Below are positions 34,797 through 43,362 of a stretch of DNA of 54,081 nt, piece by piece (positions within the stretch are counted from its first letter, which is position 1; each line of letters opens with the position of its first letter). The position numbers were made by a program, and so were the translations under genes. The DNA is from an uncultured Pelagibacteraceae bacterium. GTDB lineage: Bacteria; Pseudomonadota; Alphaproteobacteria; Pelagibacterales; Pelagibacteraceae. Location: the NCBI GenBank assembly GCA_902551895.1, contig CACDEU010000002.1, positions 1 through 54,081 of the forward strand. The letters are read 5' to 3'. The notes under the pieces are model-generated. The model searched no databases. It was not told the DNA's origin and saw only the letters and a list, made by a program, of their open reading frames with translations.

Positions 34797-35924
34797 CTAA
34801 TCAAAATATCTAATTTTAATTGATTTCATTCCTCTTCTTTCCATTAATTTAGTTCTTATTTTTTCATTCATTCTTTCTTTGTCAAAATCAACAATCTTTA
34901 TATGATCAATTTTAATTTTTTTCTTTTTGTCATTTAAATCAGTACCTTTTTTTGACGATATCACACTAATTTCACTACAAATTTGAGTTTGTTCTGATCG
35001 TAATTCTTGAGCTTTATCAACAGATATTTTAACAAAATTAAAACTATCACCTGGTTTTGCTTGGCCAAGTTTCCAAAAAGATGCAGAAGGAACAGTGTAA
35101 GGAACAATAAATCCACCCATACTAGGACCATCATTGACTAATATAATTGGAGTTTGTCCAGCCAAGTTTATAGCTCCCGCAGGATATCCTTGATCAATAA
35201 TGTTCGAAGGAAAAGTTCCATGCTCTAATCCTTTATTAGTTGCTTTTTCAGCAAAAGACCATTTTGGCCCATCTAACCTATAACCTGTTCTGTCACTTTT
35301 AGACTGAAGTTTCCAGTCAGCATTTAAAAACATTTTATGACCTTTGTCATCTACCCAATCATCATTTGGTCCTTTAACAACTTCTATTGACCATTTTTTA
35401 TTTGTAGACATTACTGGGATAGAATCTTTTTTAATTTTTCTTCCAGGATATGACTTAGATTTATTTAAAGGAATAATTTGACCATCTTGTATTGCTTTAC
35501 CATCTATTCCACCAACCCCTGCTTTGTGAAAAGTAGATCTTGAGCCAAGCCAAGGCGTGGTATTTATCCCACCAGAAAAGGCAATGTAAGCTCTTGCACC
35601 TATTGTTGCATAAGACATTTCTAAAATTTGATCCTTTTTGACTGCTAAACTTTCCCACAATGGAACAATCTTTCCATCTATCTTTGGATTCATGTTAGCC
35701 CCAGTTATTGCAATAATTCTATCACTATCAAATTTAAGTGTTGGACCCATAAACTGACACTCTAATGCAGCTGCTCCAGATTCATTTTCCACTAAAATAT
35801 TTGCAAGCCTAAAAGACCAACTATCCATTGGACCTGAGGAAGGAAAACCTTGATTTAAAGTTCCAATTCTTCCAGGATAATCCTGAACGGACGTTTCTAA
35901 ACCTTTTTTAATTACTTGAACCAT
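34797..35924 (-). CDS. pxpC: PxpC/KipA-type carboxyltransferase domain protein with unusual C-terminal tail
   Basis: 375 residues from ATG 35924, chosen because family members begin with a hydrophobic VIKxGLxTSVQD segment exactly there, whereas the upstream in-frame start would overlap the preceding gene. The core has GRIGTLNQGFPSSGPMDSWS, ECQFMGPTLKF and GYPAGAINLAGQTPIIL, typical of 5-oxoprolinase subunit C and the AHS2 part of urea carboxylase. The last ~50 residues extend past the usual end and contain HIKIVDFDKE and finally SIKIRYFD. A closely related tail occurs in the ATPase at 43362-45107 and the 170-residue protein at 42850-43362. With PxpB and PxpA it would form an ATP-dependent 5-oxoprolinase or lactamase; coupling to biotin carboxylase leaves the substrate open. 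Confidence 0.87.
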   Translation of the reverse strand: MVQVIKKGLETSVQDYPGRIGTLNQGFPSSGPMDSWSFRLANILVENESGAAALECQFMGPTLKFDSDRIIAITGANMNPKIDGKIVPLWESLAVKKDQILEMSYATIGARAYIAFSGGINTTPWLGSRSTFHKAGVGGIDGKAIQDGQIIPLNKSKSYPGRKIKKDSIPVMSTNKKWSIEVVKGPNDDWVDDKGHKMFLNADWKLQSKSDRTGYRLDGPKWSFAEKATNKGLEHGTFPSNIIDQGYPAGAINLAGQTPIILVNDGPSMGGFIVPYTVPSASFWKLGQAKPGDSFNFVKISVDKAQELRSEQTQICSEISVISSKKGTDLNDKKKKIKIDHIKIVDFDKERMNEKIRTKLMERRGMKSIKIRYFD

Positions 35925-35931
35925 ATTCTTT

Positions 35932-38385
35932 TTAAAACCTCTTTGAATGGTCAATCGTTTTTAACCAACTTTTATAATTTTTTACTGAAAATTTTTGATA
36001 TTCAACAATGTTATAATTATATGTTCCGTCTTTTATTTTGTTTGATACATGGTCAAACTCTTCATAAGTAGTAGGTACAAATTTTACTCTGTCACCAGGT
36101 TGAAAAAGACATATATTATTTTCAAATACTGGAAAACTTTTTTTGGTGTCCCATATAGGAACAGGGATAATTCCAAAAATTTGATAACCACCTGGTAGAC
36201 GATCTGGATAAATACAAGTTGAAGCACCACCCATTCCAACAGTTCCTTTTGGAGTCCAAGTTCTTGGAGGGTTATATTTTGGAACAGTCAGCTTACATCT
36301 TGGATCAAGGGCCATCATAAACGGAAGACCTGGCCAAAAACCTATTGCTGCCACCCAATATTCTGTACTTGAATGAACTCTTACAAATTGATCAATATTT
36401 TCAAGATTATTTAATTCTGTTATAAGTTCAGGATCAGGTTTCTTTTTAGCTATTTTATTTGAATAATCTTCAATACATTCCTTTGTCCATTTATCTAAAT
36501 AAACAGTTGGAAAAGAAAAGATTCTACTATTTATTTCTATTTCATCTGAAGGTCCTAGTGAGTTGATTAAGGATATAAGTTCATTTTTTAATTCATTAAA
36601 TTTTATTTCTTCAGGTTCATAATGAACTATCATAGAAGCAAAACAGGGAGATGTTTCGTAAACGCCTTTAACTTTGTGGTCTTTTATTGCCTTTGCTAGA
36701 TTTTGAGCGGTAAAATTTAGCTCTAAATTCATTACGTTTCCAAACTCAATAAGCATATATTTATCACCAGCAGGTAAGAACTTAGGAGTATCGTAAATTT
36801 TGCCTGGAACGTTATTTACTTCAGTTTTCTCATCTGTTTTCTTCTTATTATTTTTTGATGAAACTATATTTTCAAATTCTTTTAAATCTTTATCTGTATA
36901 ATCTTGACCATTTTTAATTTTTGGAGTTTTTGAAATAATTTTTTCAAATGCTTTTACATCTTTGTCGCTATATTTTTGTTCATTATTTTTATTTTGCTGC
37001 TTGTCTTTTAGTTTAATTTCTTTTTTTTCTTTAAATAAAGTTAAATTATTTTCAATAAATTTTGTATTAAAGTCTGCATCCTCAAAAGTTTTATTTTGAA
37101 GAACAGATATCAAAAAAGATTTATTTGTTTTAATACCTTCAATTTCTAAATCTTTTAAAAAATTTATCATGTTGTTAATACTTTCAGTTCTATTTGCACC
37201 TTTAGAAATTATCTTTGCTATCATTGGGTCATAATAAAAAGATATTTCATCTCCCTCATCAACACCAATATCTAATCTAATATTTGTTAAGCCTACATTT
37301 GGAATTTTTAGTTTTGTAATTTTTCCTGGAGATGGGAGAAAGTTTTTTGAAGGATCTTCTGCATACAATCTACATTCAACTGCATGACCGTTTCTATTAA
37401 TTTTATTTTGTTCTGTTAAATCAAAATCAATACCTAATGCAAACTTAATTTGCATCTCTACTAGATCTGAATTAGTTATACTTTCTGTTACAGGATGTTC
37501 TACTTGAATTCTTGTATTCATTTCTAAAAAGTAGAATTTTTTTTCGTCCACATCGTAGATGAATTCTATCGTTCCAGCACCTTCATAATTTTGATTACTT
37601 GCAAAGTTTACTGCACTTTGTGCCATTTCATTTAAGATTTTTTCATCTATCTTTGGTGCAGGACTTTCTTCTATAATTTTTTGAAATCTTCTTTGAATTG
37701 AACAGTCTCTTTCAAAAAAATGTACAGCTTTCTTTTCACCAAAACCAAATATTTGTATTTCTATGTGCCTTGCATTTTTTATAAACTTTTCTAAAAAAAC
37801 ATCACTGTTACCAAAAGCTTTCTTAGCTAAATTTTTTGTTTTTTCTACAGATTTAATTAATTCTCCATAGTCATTAACAATTTGCATTCCTATTCCACCT
37901 CCACCTGCGCTAGCTTTTACTAGAATAGGAAAACCAATTTCATTACATTTTTTTTCTAAATCTTCTTTTTCTAAATCCTTATTATTTAAGCCTGGACAAA
38001 TAGGTAAATTACTTTTTACAGCTAAATCTCTTGCTACATCTTTGTTACCCATTGATACAATTGTATTTGGTTTGGGTCCTATCCAAGTAATTCCAGAATC
38101 AATTACTTTTTGGGCAAATTTTTCGTTTTCTGCTAAAAAGCCATAACCGGGGTGAATAGCGTCAGCTTTTAATTTTTTAGCTGCTTCAATTATTTTATCT
38201 GCATTTAAATAACTTTCTTGAGCTTTCGATGCACCGATGTGAATTGACTCATCGGCTTTTCTTACATGTTTACTGTTTTTATCTATATCAGAATAAACTG
38301 CTATTGAGTGAAACTTAAGTTTTTTACAACTATCGATAATTCTACAGGCAATTTCCCCACGGTTTGCAATCAGAATTTTTTTCAT
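35932..38385 (-). CDS. Biotin carboxylase fused to PxpB/KipI (AHS1) domain through a repeat-bearing linker
   Basis: 817 residues. 1-445 is a full biotin carboxylase: KILIANRGEIACRII, the ATP-grasp glycine-rich loop KASAGGGGIGM and FLEMNTRIQVEHPVTE. About 530-817 is a PxpB/KipI domain (YMLIEFGN..., PGLPFMMALDPRCKL, PRTWTPKGTVGMGG). They are joined by a lysine-rich linker (450-528) with two copies of a 14-residue repeat, YSDKDVKAFEKIIS at 472 and YTDKDLKEFENIVS at 496, also found four times in the protein at 42850-43362. Biotin carboxylase plus AHS1 resembles urea carboxylase with its parts rearranged. It works with PxpC, the small biotin carrier and PxpA. The repeat may be an interaction tag. 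Confidence 0.88.
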   Translation of the reverse strand: MKKILIANRGEIACRIIDSCKKLKFHSIAVYSDIDKNSKHVRKADESIHIGASKAQESYLNADKIIEAAKKLKADAIHPGYGFLAENEKFAQKVIDSGITWIGPKPNTIVSMGNKDVARDLAVKSNLPICPGLNNKDLEKEDLEKKCNEIGFPILVKASAGGGGIGMQIVNDYGELIKSVEKTKNLAKKAFGNSDVFLEKFIKNARHIEIQIFGFGEKKAVHFFERDCSIQRRFQKIIEESPAPKIDEKILNEMAQSAVNFASNQNYEGAGTIEFIYDVDEKKFYFLEMNTRIQVEHPVTESITNSDLVEMQIKFALGIDFDLTEQNKINRNGHAVECRLYAEDPSKNFLPSPGKITKLKIPNVGLTNIRLDIGVDEGDEISFYYDPMIAKIISKGANRTESINNMINFLKDLEIEGIKTNKSFLISVLQNKTFEDADFNTKFIENNLTLFKEKKEIKLKDKQQNKNNEQKYSDKDVKAFEKIISKTPKIKNGQDYTDKDLKEFENIVSSKNNKKKTDEKTEVNNVPGKIYDTPKFLPAGDKYMLIEFGNVMNLELNFTAQNLAKAIKDHKVKGVYETSPCFASMIVHYEPEEIKFNELKNELISLINSLGPSDEIEINSRIFSFPTVYLDKWTKECIEDYSNKIAKKKPDPELITELNNLENIDQFVRVHSSTEYWVAAIGFWPGLPFMMALDPRCKLTVPKYNPPRTWTPKGTVGMGGASTCIYPDRLPGGYQIFGIIPVPIWDTKKSFPVFENNICLFQPGDRVKFVPTTYEEFDHVSNKIKDGTYNYNIVEYQKFSVKNYKSWLKTIDHSKRF

Positions 38386-38390
38386 ACTTT

Positions 38391-39110
38391 TTATTTTTTA
38401 AGTGCTTTTTTTAAACTTTTGATGATTTCAACAGCATTAGGTGTATCTGAATGAACGCAAATAATATCACATCCAACATCTGTATCTGTACCACTTGTAT
38501 TTTTAACTTTTTTTTCTTTTATAGCTCTTAAACAACGTTTTACTGCTAAGTTACTGCTATATTTTGCATTTTTCCCTTTAGCTATTACAAGTTTTCCATC
38601 TTTGTCATAATCTAAATCAGCATAAAATTCCGCGATAAAGTCTAACTTTCTTTCTTTTTTGTAAATTTTTTCATGAACTGTATTTGCCATACCATAAATA
38701 CTGACATTAAAAGTTTCGACCGCATCTGCAATAGCTCTTGCAATCTCTTCATCTTTTGAAGCCATAACATATAAAGATCCATGAGGCTTTATATGGTTTA
38801 AAGGCATATTATACTCATCTAAAAAAGCTTTAAGAGCACCGACTTGATACATTATCATATTTTTTAAATCTAATTTTGGCATCTTCATTTCTCTTCTTCC
38901 AAAGCCTTGTAGATCAGGAAAAGAAGGATGAGCTCCTACTTTTACTTTATTTTTTTTTGCTAGCTCTACTGTTTTCCTCATATGATTAGGATCTGATGCA
39001 TGAAAACCGCATGCAACATTAGCGACATCTATCAAAGGCATTATTTGCTCATCATTTCCTGCATTATAAATTCCAAAACTTTCTCCCATATCACAATTTA
39101 TTTTTGTCAT
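38391..39110 (-). CDS. pxpA: LamB/YcsF-family 5-oxoprolinase subunit A
   Basis: 239 residues, normal for PxpA. The family signature is complete: INCDMGESFGIYNAGNDEQ at the start, ANVACGFHASDPNHM, KVGAHPSFPDLQGFGRREM and LNHIKPHGSLY. In 5-oxoprolinase PxpA with PxpB and PxpC hydrolyses 5-oxoproline to glutamate using ATP. It lies 5 bases before the biotin carboxylase-PxpB fusion and 8 bases after the second permease, so the enzyme and transporter are transcribed together. It may act on another lactam or cyclic ureide. Confidence 0.9.
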   Translation of the reverse strand: MTKINCDMGESFGIYNAGNDEQIMPLIDVANVACGFHASDPNHMRKTVELAKKNKVKVGAHPSFPDLQGFGRREMKMPKLDLKNMIMYQVGALKAFLDEYNMPLNHIKPHGSLYVMASKDEEIARAIADAVETFNVSIYGMANTVHEKIYKKERKLDFIAEFYADLDYDKDGKLVIAKGKNAKYSSNLAVKRCLRAIKEKKVKNTSGTDTDVGCDIICVHSDTPNAVEIIKSLKKALKK

Positions 39111-39118
39111 TTTTTCTC

Positions 39119-40523
39119 CTATATTTGCGACCTTATATGTGGCGACCTAGCATAAAGAGCTACCATTGGTATAATCAATAATCCTAGAATAAATTGTTGA
39201 GCTTCCCAACTCAACCCCCATCCAATCAATACAGTTGTTACTATTTGTAAAATTAAAACACCAATTACACTTAATCCATATCCTCCATAACCACCCAATA
39301 ATGATGTACCTCCAATTACTACTGCGGCTATTGTTGTAAATAAATATATATCTCCCGCTCCAACAAATCCTCCACCACTCCAACCTAGAAGAAGTGCTCC
39401 AGTTAAAGCTGCAAAAAATCCACTTATAACATAAGCTCCAATCCAATAACCTCTTTCAGAAATTGATAGTCTTGAAGAAGACAATCTACTACCTCCTAAA
39501 GCATACAAATGTCTTCCCCATTTTGTTAATCGTAGACCAACAATGATTATTATGCTTGCAACTATCCAAATAATTACAACAGGAGGTATTGGAAGACCGA
39601 TAGTTTTACCATTCATGGATGCTAAATTAGTCATCCACGGAGGAACTACACCAAAAACTGTACCAGCTGAAAAAGTCCCCATTGCCACAAGTATTTGAAC
39701 TCCACCTTTAACAAAAAAAACCAACACCCAATGTTAAAATTAAAGCTTGTCCTTGCAATCTAAAACTTAAAATTCCATTTACCAATCCTATTAAAGCACC
39801 AATTAACAAAATAGCTATGCAGGCCAACCATGGTGGAACTCCCTTAGAAATTAATGACATTAGTGCTACGTTCATAGAGCCAATAACAAAAGGGATAGAT
39901 AAATCTAAACCACCTAACATCGCAACAAAAGTTTGTCCTACAGTTGCCAAACCAAGAAATGCAGCAAAAACTAACATCGATTTCATATTCATTAATGTTA
40001 AAAAACCAGGGATTGTTAATGATCCAATTATAAACAATCCAATTAAAACAGATATTCCAACAAAAACACTTTTGGTTCCCTTAATAAACCTGCTTATGAC
40101 CCCCATAAAAATTACAAAGGCAAGGAAAATTAAAAAAGATACTAAAGTTCTTCCAGAAAAGAAATTTTCTGCAATAAAAGACACAAATATAAATATTAAA
40201 ATTACACCAAGGAAAGCAATAGTTTTCCATTTATGCTCTCTAATATTCTTAAAAAAGAAGTTTTCCTCGTCCTCACTGTCTTGCCCTTTTTCTTCTTCTT
40301 TGGGCATTTTAGTAAATATATTTTGTTTTAATTCTTCGTTAATCCATCTTACTGAAAAATGGTACCATCCCCAAAGTATTAACCCCGTTACTGCTAAAGA
40401 GTACGCAACAATATTCATCCAATCGGCTCCATCAAACCAACCAAGAACAGCAGTACCAATACCGCACAAGACTGCAAATAATAAACCTAGTCCTTTAAAG
40501 AAAAGAAAAGCAGATCTTTTCAT
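39119..40523 (-). pseudogene. Second sugar-type ABC permease, interrupted by a homopolymer frameshift
   Basis: Two reading frames together encode one RbsC-like permease: 40523-39708 (271 residues) and 39727-39119 (202 residues). They overlap at a run of eight A on the plus strand (39713-39720). With seven, the sequence reads continuously through ...LTLGVGFFVKGGVQILVA..., as expected for the family. The transmembrane core has GGLDLSIPFVIGSMN in the first part and ALGGSRLSSSRLSIS and IAAVVIGGTSLLGGYG in the second. About 150 residues before the core are additional, with an acidic loop (KEEEKGQDSEDEEN). It may be a real inactivation, a sequencing error in a homopolymer, or polymerase slippage. 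It starts 1 base after the first permease stop. Confidence 0.85.
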
Positions 40524-40524
40524 A

Positions 40525-42846
40525 TTATTTTACCTCTTCCCATTGGCTTAATTTATTGTCTCTAGCTATTTTCTCTCTGTATATTGTCATGAATTGCCAT
40601 ACTAAAGGAGTAAGTGGTATCCCAATTATAAATACGGCTATAATTTTGTAAAACGAGTAGCCTACAGAATAAAATATTCCTGACCATAATAGACTTGCGA
40701 AGATAACAATGTACATATATGGAGCAAATCTTTTGTAACTAGCTTTTTGTCCCATGTTTAAAAATAAAAAATATTGTACTAAAAAAACTGCCAAAATACT
40801 AAACGCTACTTGTGAATAGCCTGAATTTACTGTCTCATAGAAAAATCTTTTTGTAGCTTCGTATTTAATTTGAGATAAATCACCAATATTTAACTCACTT
40901 ATAATTCTTGGTTGATAAATTGTTGTATCACTTGGGATAAAAGTATTTCCTCCTATAAAATATGTAGAAATTATTGCTAGTACACCAAAACCAAATATAT
41001 AAACATTAGTTAGATTTTTTATTCTTGAATGAGCAAATGGAGCTGTAATAACAAACAAGAGTAGAACTACTAATATTACACCATATCCTTGAATACCAAA
41101 AAAGCTACTATCTGAACTTTCTACTAAATTGTTATAAGATACCCCTTTCAATACAATTAAAGATAATGCTGCTAGGAAAAAAAGCATTGCAGTAGATTTT
41201 GTCTTGGCATTAAATTGGGGCAGCATTGTAATGACCAAAAGTGAAGCAAGCAATACCACTCCAGCTAAATAAACTATACTGTATGTAGTTCCAGAAATAA
41301 GAACACCATCCGAAATATTAGTTAAATAATTTATTTTTTCTAAACTAAAATATTGAGGTGCAGAAGTTTCAATACTACTTGACTGATTAGATTGTAAAGT
41401 TATTAATTCTGTTTCTTTTAATAAGTCTTTTTCTTTATCTTCTGGATCAAAAATTAAACCTGCAACTATTATAACAACAACAACTGCAAAAGTGATTGTT
41501 GAAGGACTCCTATGAACAGCTAATAAATAAAGTAACAAAGCAACACCAGCTATTCCTAGAATTACATAAAAAACAATTGTCCCTGGTGTTTCTGTAAATT
41601 GAACTACACCATGTCCCGCAAGAGATCCACCTTTTGCTGTACCTGTGCCGGTCGTTGTTCCTTCTTCTCCTTCTTCAACAATTATATTTCCTGTTGCATC
41701 AACTTTTCTTATTTTTTTTCCTCTTCTGTCTTCATCCTTTTGTTCCTCAACTACTTTTTCAACAACTATTGGTTGGTCATAAACCTGATGAATTACAACG
41801 AATAATCCAGCAAATGCCATAAGAATAAAAAAGACCATTACAGACAAGCCCCTTGTTACCCTTGTAACGTAAGGAAGAATTAAACTAACTAACAAAGCAA
41901 TAACTAAAACTGCTCCATAAGATAAATCAGATACAAAGCTTTGAAGTCTTTCAAATTTAAAAGTAACCAAGATATAATTTATAAGATATAAATTTAAGGC
42001 ACCTAAAATTGCACCAAAGGCACCTCCACGACCTCCAGCTAGACTTGCTCCTCCTAAAACTAGAGCCGTTATACCTAACAATGTATATTTGGTTCCTTGC
42101 AAAGGATCTCCAGAACCAACAAGAGCAGTAAAACATATTGCAGATAAAGCTGCAAAAATTCCCGCTATCATATGAGCAACTATTCTTACTAGATTAATTT
42201 TAACTCCACTTGTAAAAGCAGCTCTCTCATCTGCACCCATTAATTTTAGATGACCCCAGAATGCAGTATGAGTAATTATGTAAAACAATATTGTTGCTAA
42301 AATCATTAGAAGGAATATTTCATTAAAAATTGTAAAACCTTCTCCCCAAGGAATAAGCCAATCAGGCGCTATTCCTCCTGGTCTTGGCAAAATTACAATA
42401 TTTATTCCAGCAAAAGCTAAATATCCTGCTAGCGAAACAATAATTGGAGATACTCTTACAAAACAAACAATCAAAGCATAAAACAGTTGCCAAATTAAAC
42501 CCATTGCAATCGCATAAACAAACCATCCAATAGGTGTCTGTAAAAAACCTGCGGCATACAATTGAATACTACTTACATTTATAAAACCCATAAACGGACC
42601 AATGGATAAATCAACCCCACCTCTTCCTGCCATTGCTATAAATGTTAATGCATAAGTTGTTAAAATTAATGGAGCTGTAAGCATTATTGCACTTCCTATT
42701 CCAGATTGAGAAATAATTATTGGACTTCTAATTAATGCAAAAATTAATAAAGAAAAAAAGATGAATATTGGAACCATTAGATACTTGTTTGAAGAAGTAT
42801 CAACGCTTGATCTGTAAGTTTTTTTTATTTTATCTACTATTTCCAT
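40525..42846 (-). CDS. Oversized sugar-type ABC permease with additional C-terminal membrane domain
   Basis: 773 residues against about 330 for a standard RbsC. Residues 25-350 are the permease core: AGRGGVDLSIGPFMGF, ILPRPGGIAPDW, and LGGASLAGGRGGAFGAILGAL. A charged and Gly/Thr-rich linker (about 354-420, including VVEKVVEEQKDEDRRG and EEGEEGTTTG) follows, and then about 350 residues containing several more hydrophobic helices unlike the core. The same ABC ATPase and binding protein lie upstream. The additional domain could interact with the neighbouring enzymes, but no known domain was recognised. It starts 3 bases after the 170-residue repeat protein. Confidence 0.88.
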   Translation of the reverse strand: MEIVDKIKKTYRSSVDTSSNKYLMVPIFIFFSLLIFALIRSPIIISQSGIGSAIMLTAPLILTTYALTFIAMAGRGGVDLSIGPFMGFINVSSIQLYAAGFLQTPIGWFVYAIAMGLIWQLFYALIVCFVRVSPIIVSLAGYLAFAGINIVILPRPGGIAPDWLIPWGEGFTIFNEIFLLMILATILFYIITHTAFWGHLKLMGADERAAFTSGVKINLVRIVAHMIAGIFAALSAICFTALVGSGDPLQGTKYTLLGITALVLGGASLAGGRGGAFGAILGALNLYLINYILVTFKFERLQSFVSDLSYGAVLVIALLVSLILPYVTRVTRGLSVMVFFILMAFAGLFVVIHQVYDQPIVVEKVVEEQKDEDRRGKKIRKVDATGNIIVEEGEEGTTTGTGTAKGGSLAGHGVVQFTETPGTIVFYVILGIAGVALLLYLLAVHRSPSTITFAVVVVIIVAGLIFDPEDKEKDLLKETELITLQSNQSSSIETSAPQYFSLEKINYLTNISDGVLISGTTYSIVYLAGVVLLASLLVITMLPQFNAKTKSTAMLFFLAALSLIVLKGVSYNNLVESSDSSFFGIQGYGVILVVLLLFVITAPFAHSRIKNLTNVYIFGFGVLAIISTYFIGGNTFIPSDTTIYQPRIISELNIGDLSQIKYEATKRFFYETVNSGYSQVAFSILAVFLVQYFLFLNMGQKASYKRFAPYMYIVIFASLLWSGIFYSVGYSFYKIIAVFIIGIPLTPLVWQFMTIYREKIARDNKLSQWEEVK

Positions 42847-42849
42847 ATA

Positions 42850-43362
42850 CTAATCAAAATAAACAATTTTTATTTTTTCAATTCCAATTTTATTTTTAAG
42901 TTTTTTTCCAACATCTTTTAATTTGCTGTAATCAATAACTTTAATTTTTTTGTTTTGTTCTTTTATTTTTTCGTCATTATTTTTTGTTTGGATTATCTTA
43001 TTAAATTCACCATAGTCACTTGATTTATAAGTTACTTTAGAACTTATATTTTCTTTATCTTCATGTACTTTATTATCATTGTACTCAGGGAAACTATTTA
43101 GTTGATCAAATTTTTTAAAGTCAGAAGAATTATAATATTTTACTTCTTCATTAACATCTTTTTGGTTTAGCATAGATATATTTTCATTAGTTTTTAGAAT
43201 ATTATTAAAATTATTTTTATCAGAGTTAGAGTAGCTAGTACTATAATTTTTGATTTGAAAATTTTTTACATTATCAGACTTAAATTTTTTAAAATTATTT
43301 AATTTTTCAAAATTAATTTTATCTTCATCATTATAATAATTATTTTTATTTTCTTTTTTCAT
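42850..43362 (-). CDS. Repeat protein of unknown function with shared C-terminal peptide module
   Basis: 170 residues, very rich in Asn, Lys and Asp, with no membrane helix and probably little fold. A 14-residue repeat Y-x-[DNS]-x-D-x3-F-x2-[IL] occurs at 10 (YNDEDKINFEKLNN), 44 (YSNSDKNNFNNILK), 77 (YNSSDFKKFDQLNS) and 112 (YKSSDYGEFNKIIQ), about every 34 residues. Two more copies are in the linker of the biotin carboxylase-PxpB fusion. The end, KKIKVIDYSK ... IEKIKIVYFD, resembles the tails of the PxpC protein and of the ATPase upstream. It overlaps the ATPase stop by 1 base and precedes the permease by 3. A scaffold or adaptor joining transporter and enzymes is the simplest guess. Nothing like it is known to me. 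Confidence 0.75.
   Translation of the reverse strand: MKKENKNNYYNDEDKINFEKLNNFKKFKSDNVKNFQIKNYSTSYSNSDKNNFNNILKTNENISMLNQKDVNEEVKYYNSSDFKKFDQLNSFPEYNDNKVHEDKENISSKVTYKSSDYGEFNKIIQTKNNDEKIKEQNKKIKVIDYSKLKDVGKKLKNKIGIEKIKIVYFD

Noticed and set aside
39119-40523. Two separate small permease genes
   Set aside because: Neither half is a whole permease and the break lies at a homopolymer; joined they give one continuous family-like sequence.
39817-40551. Plus-strand open frame of 244 codons opposite the second permease
   Set aside because: It mirrors a membrane-protein gene with clear family motifs and its predicted product looks like a shadow composition with no domain.
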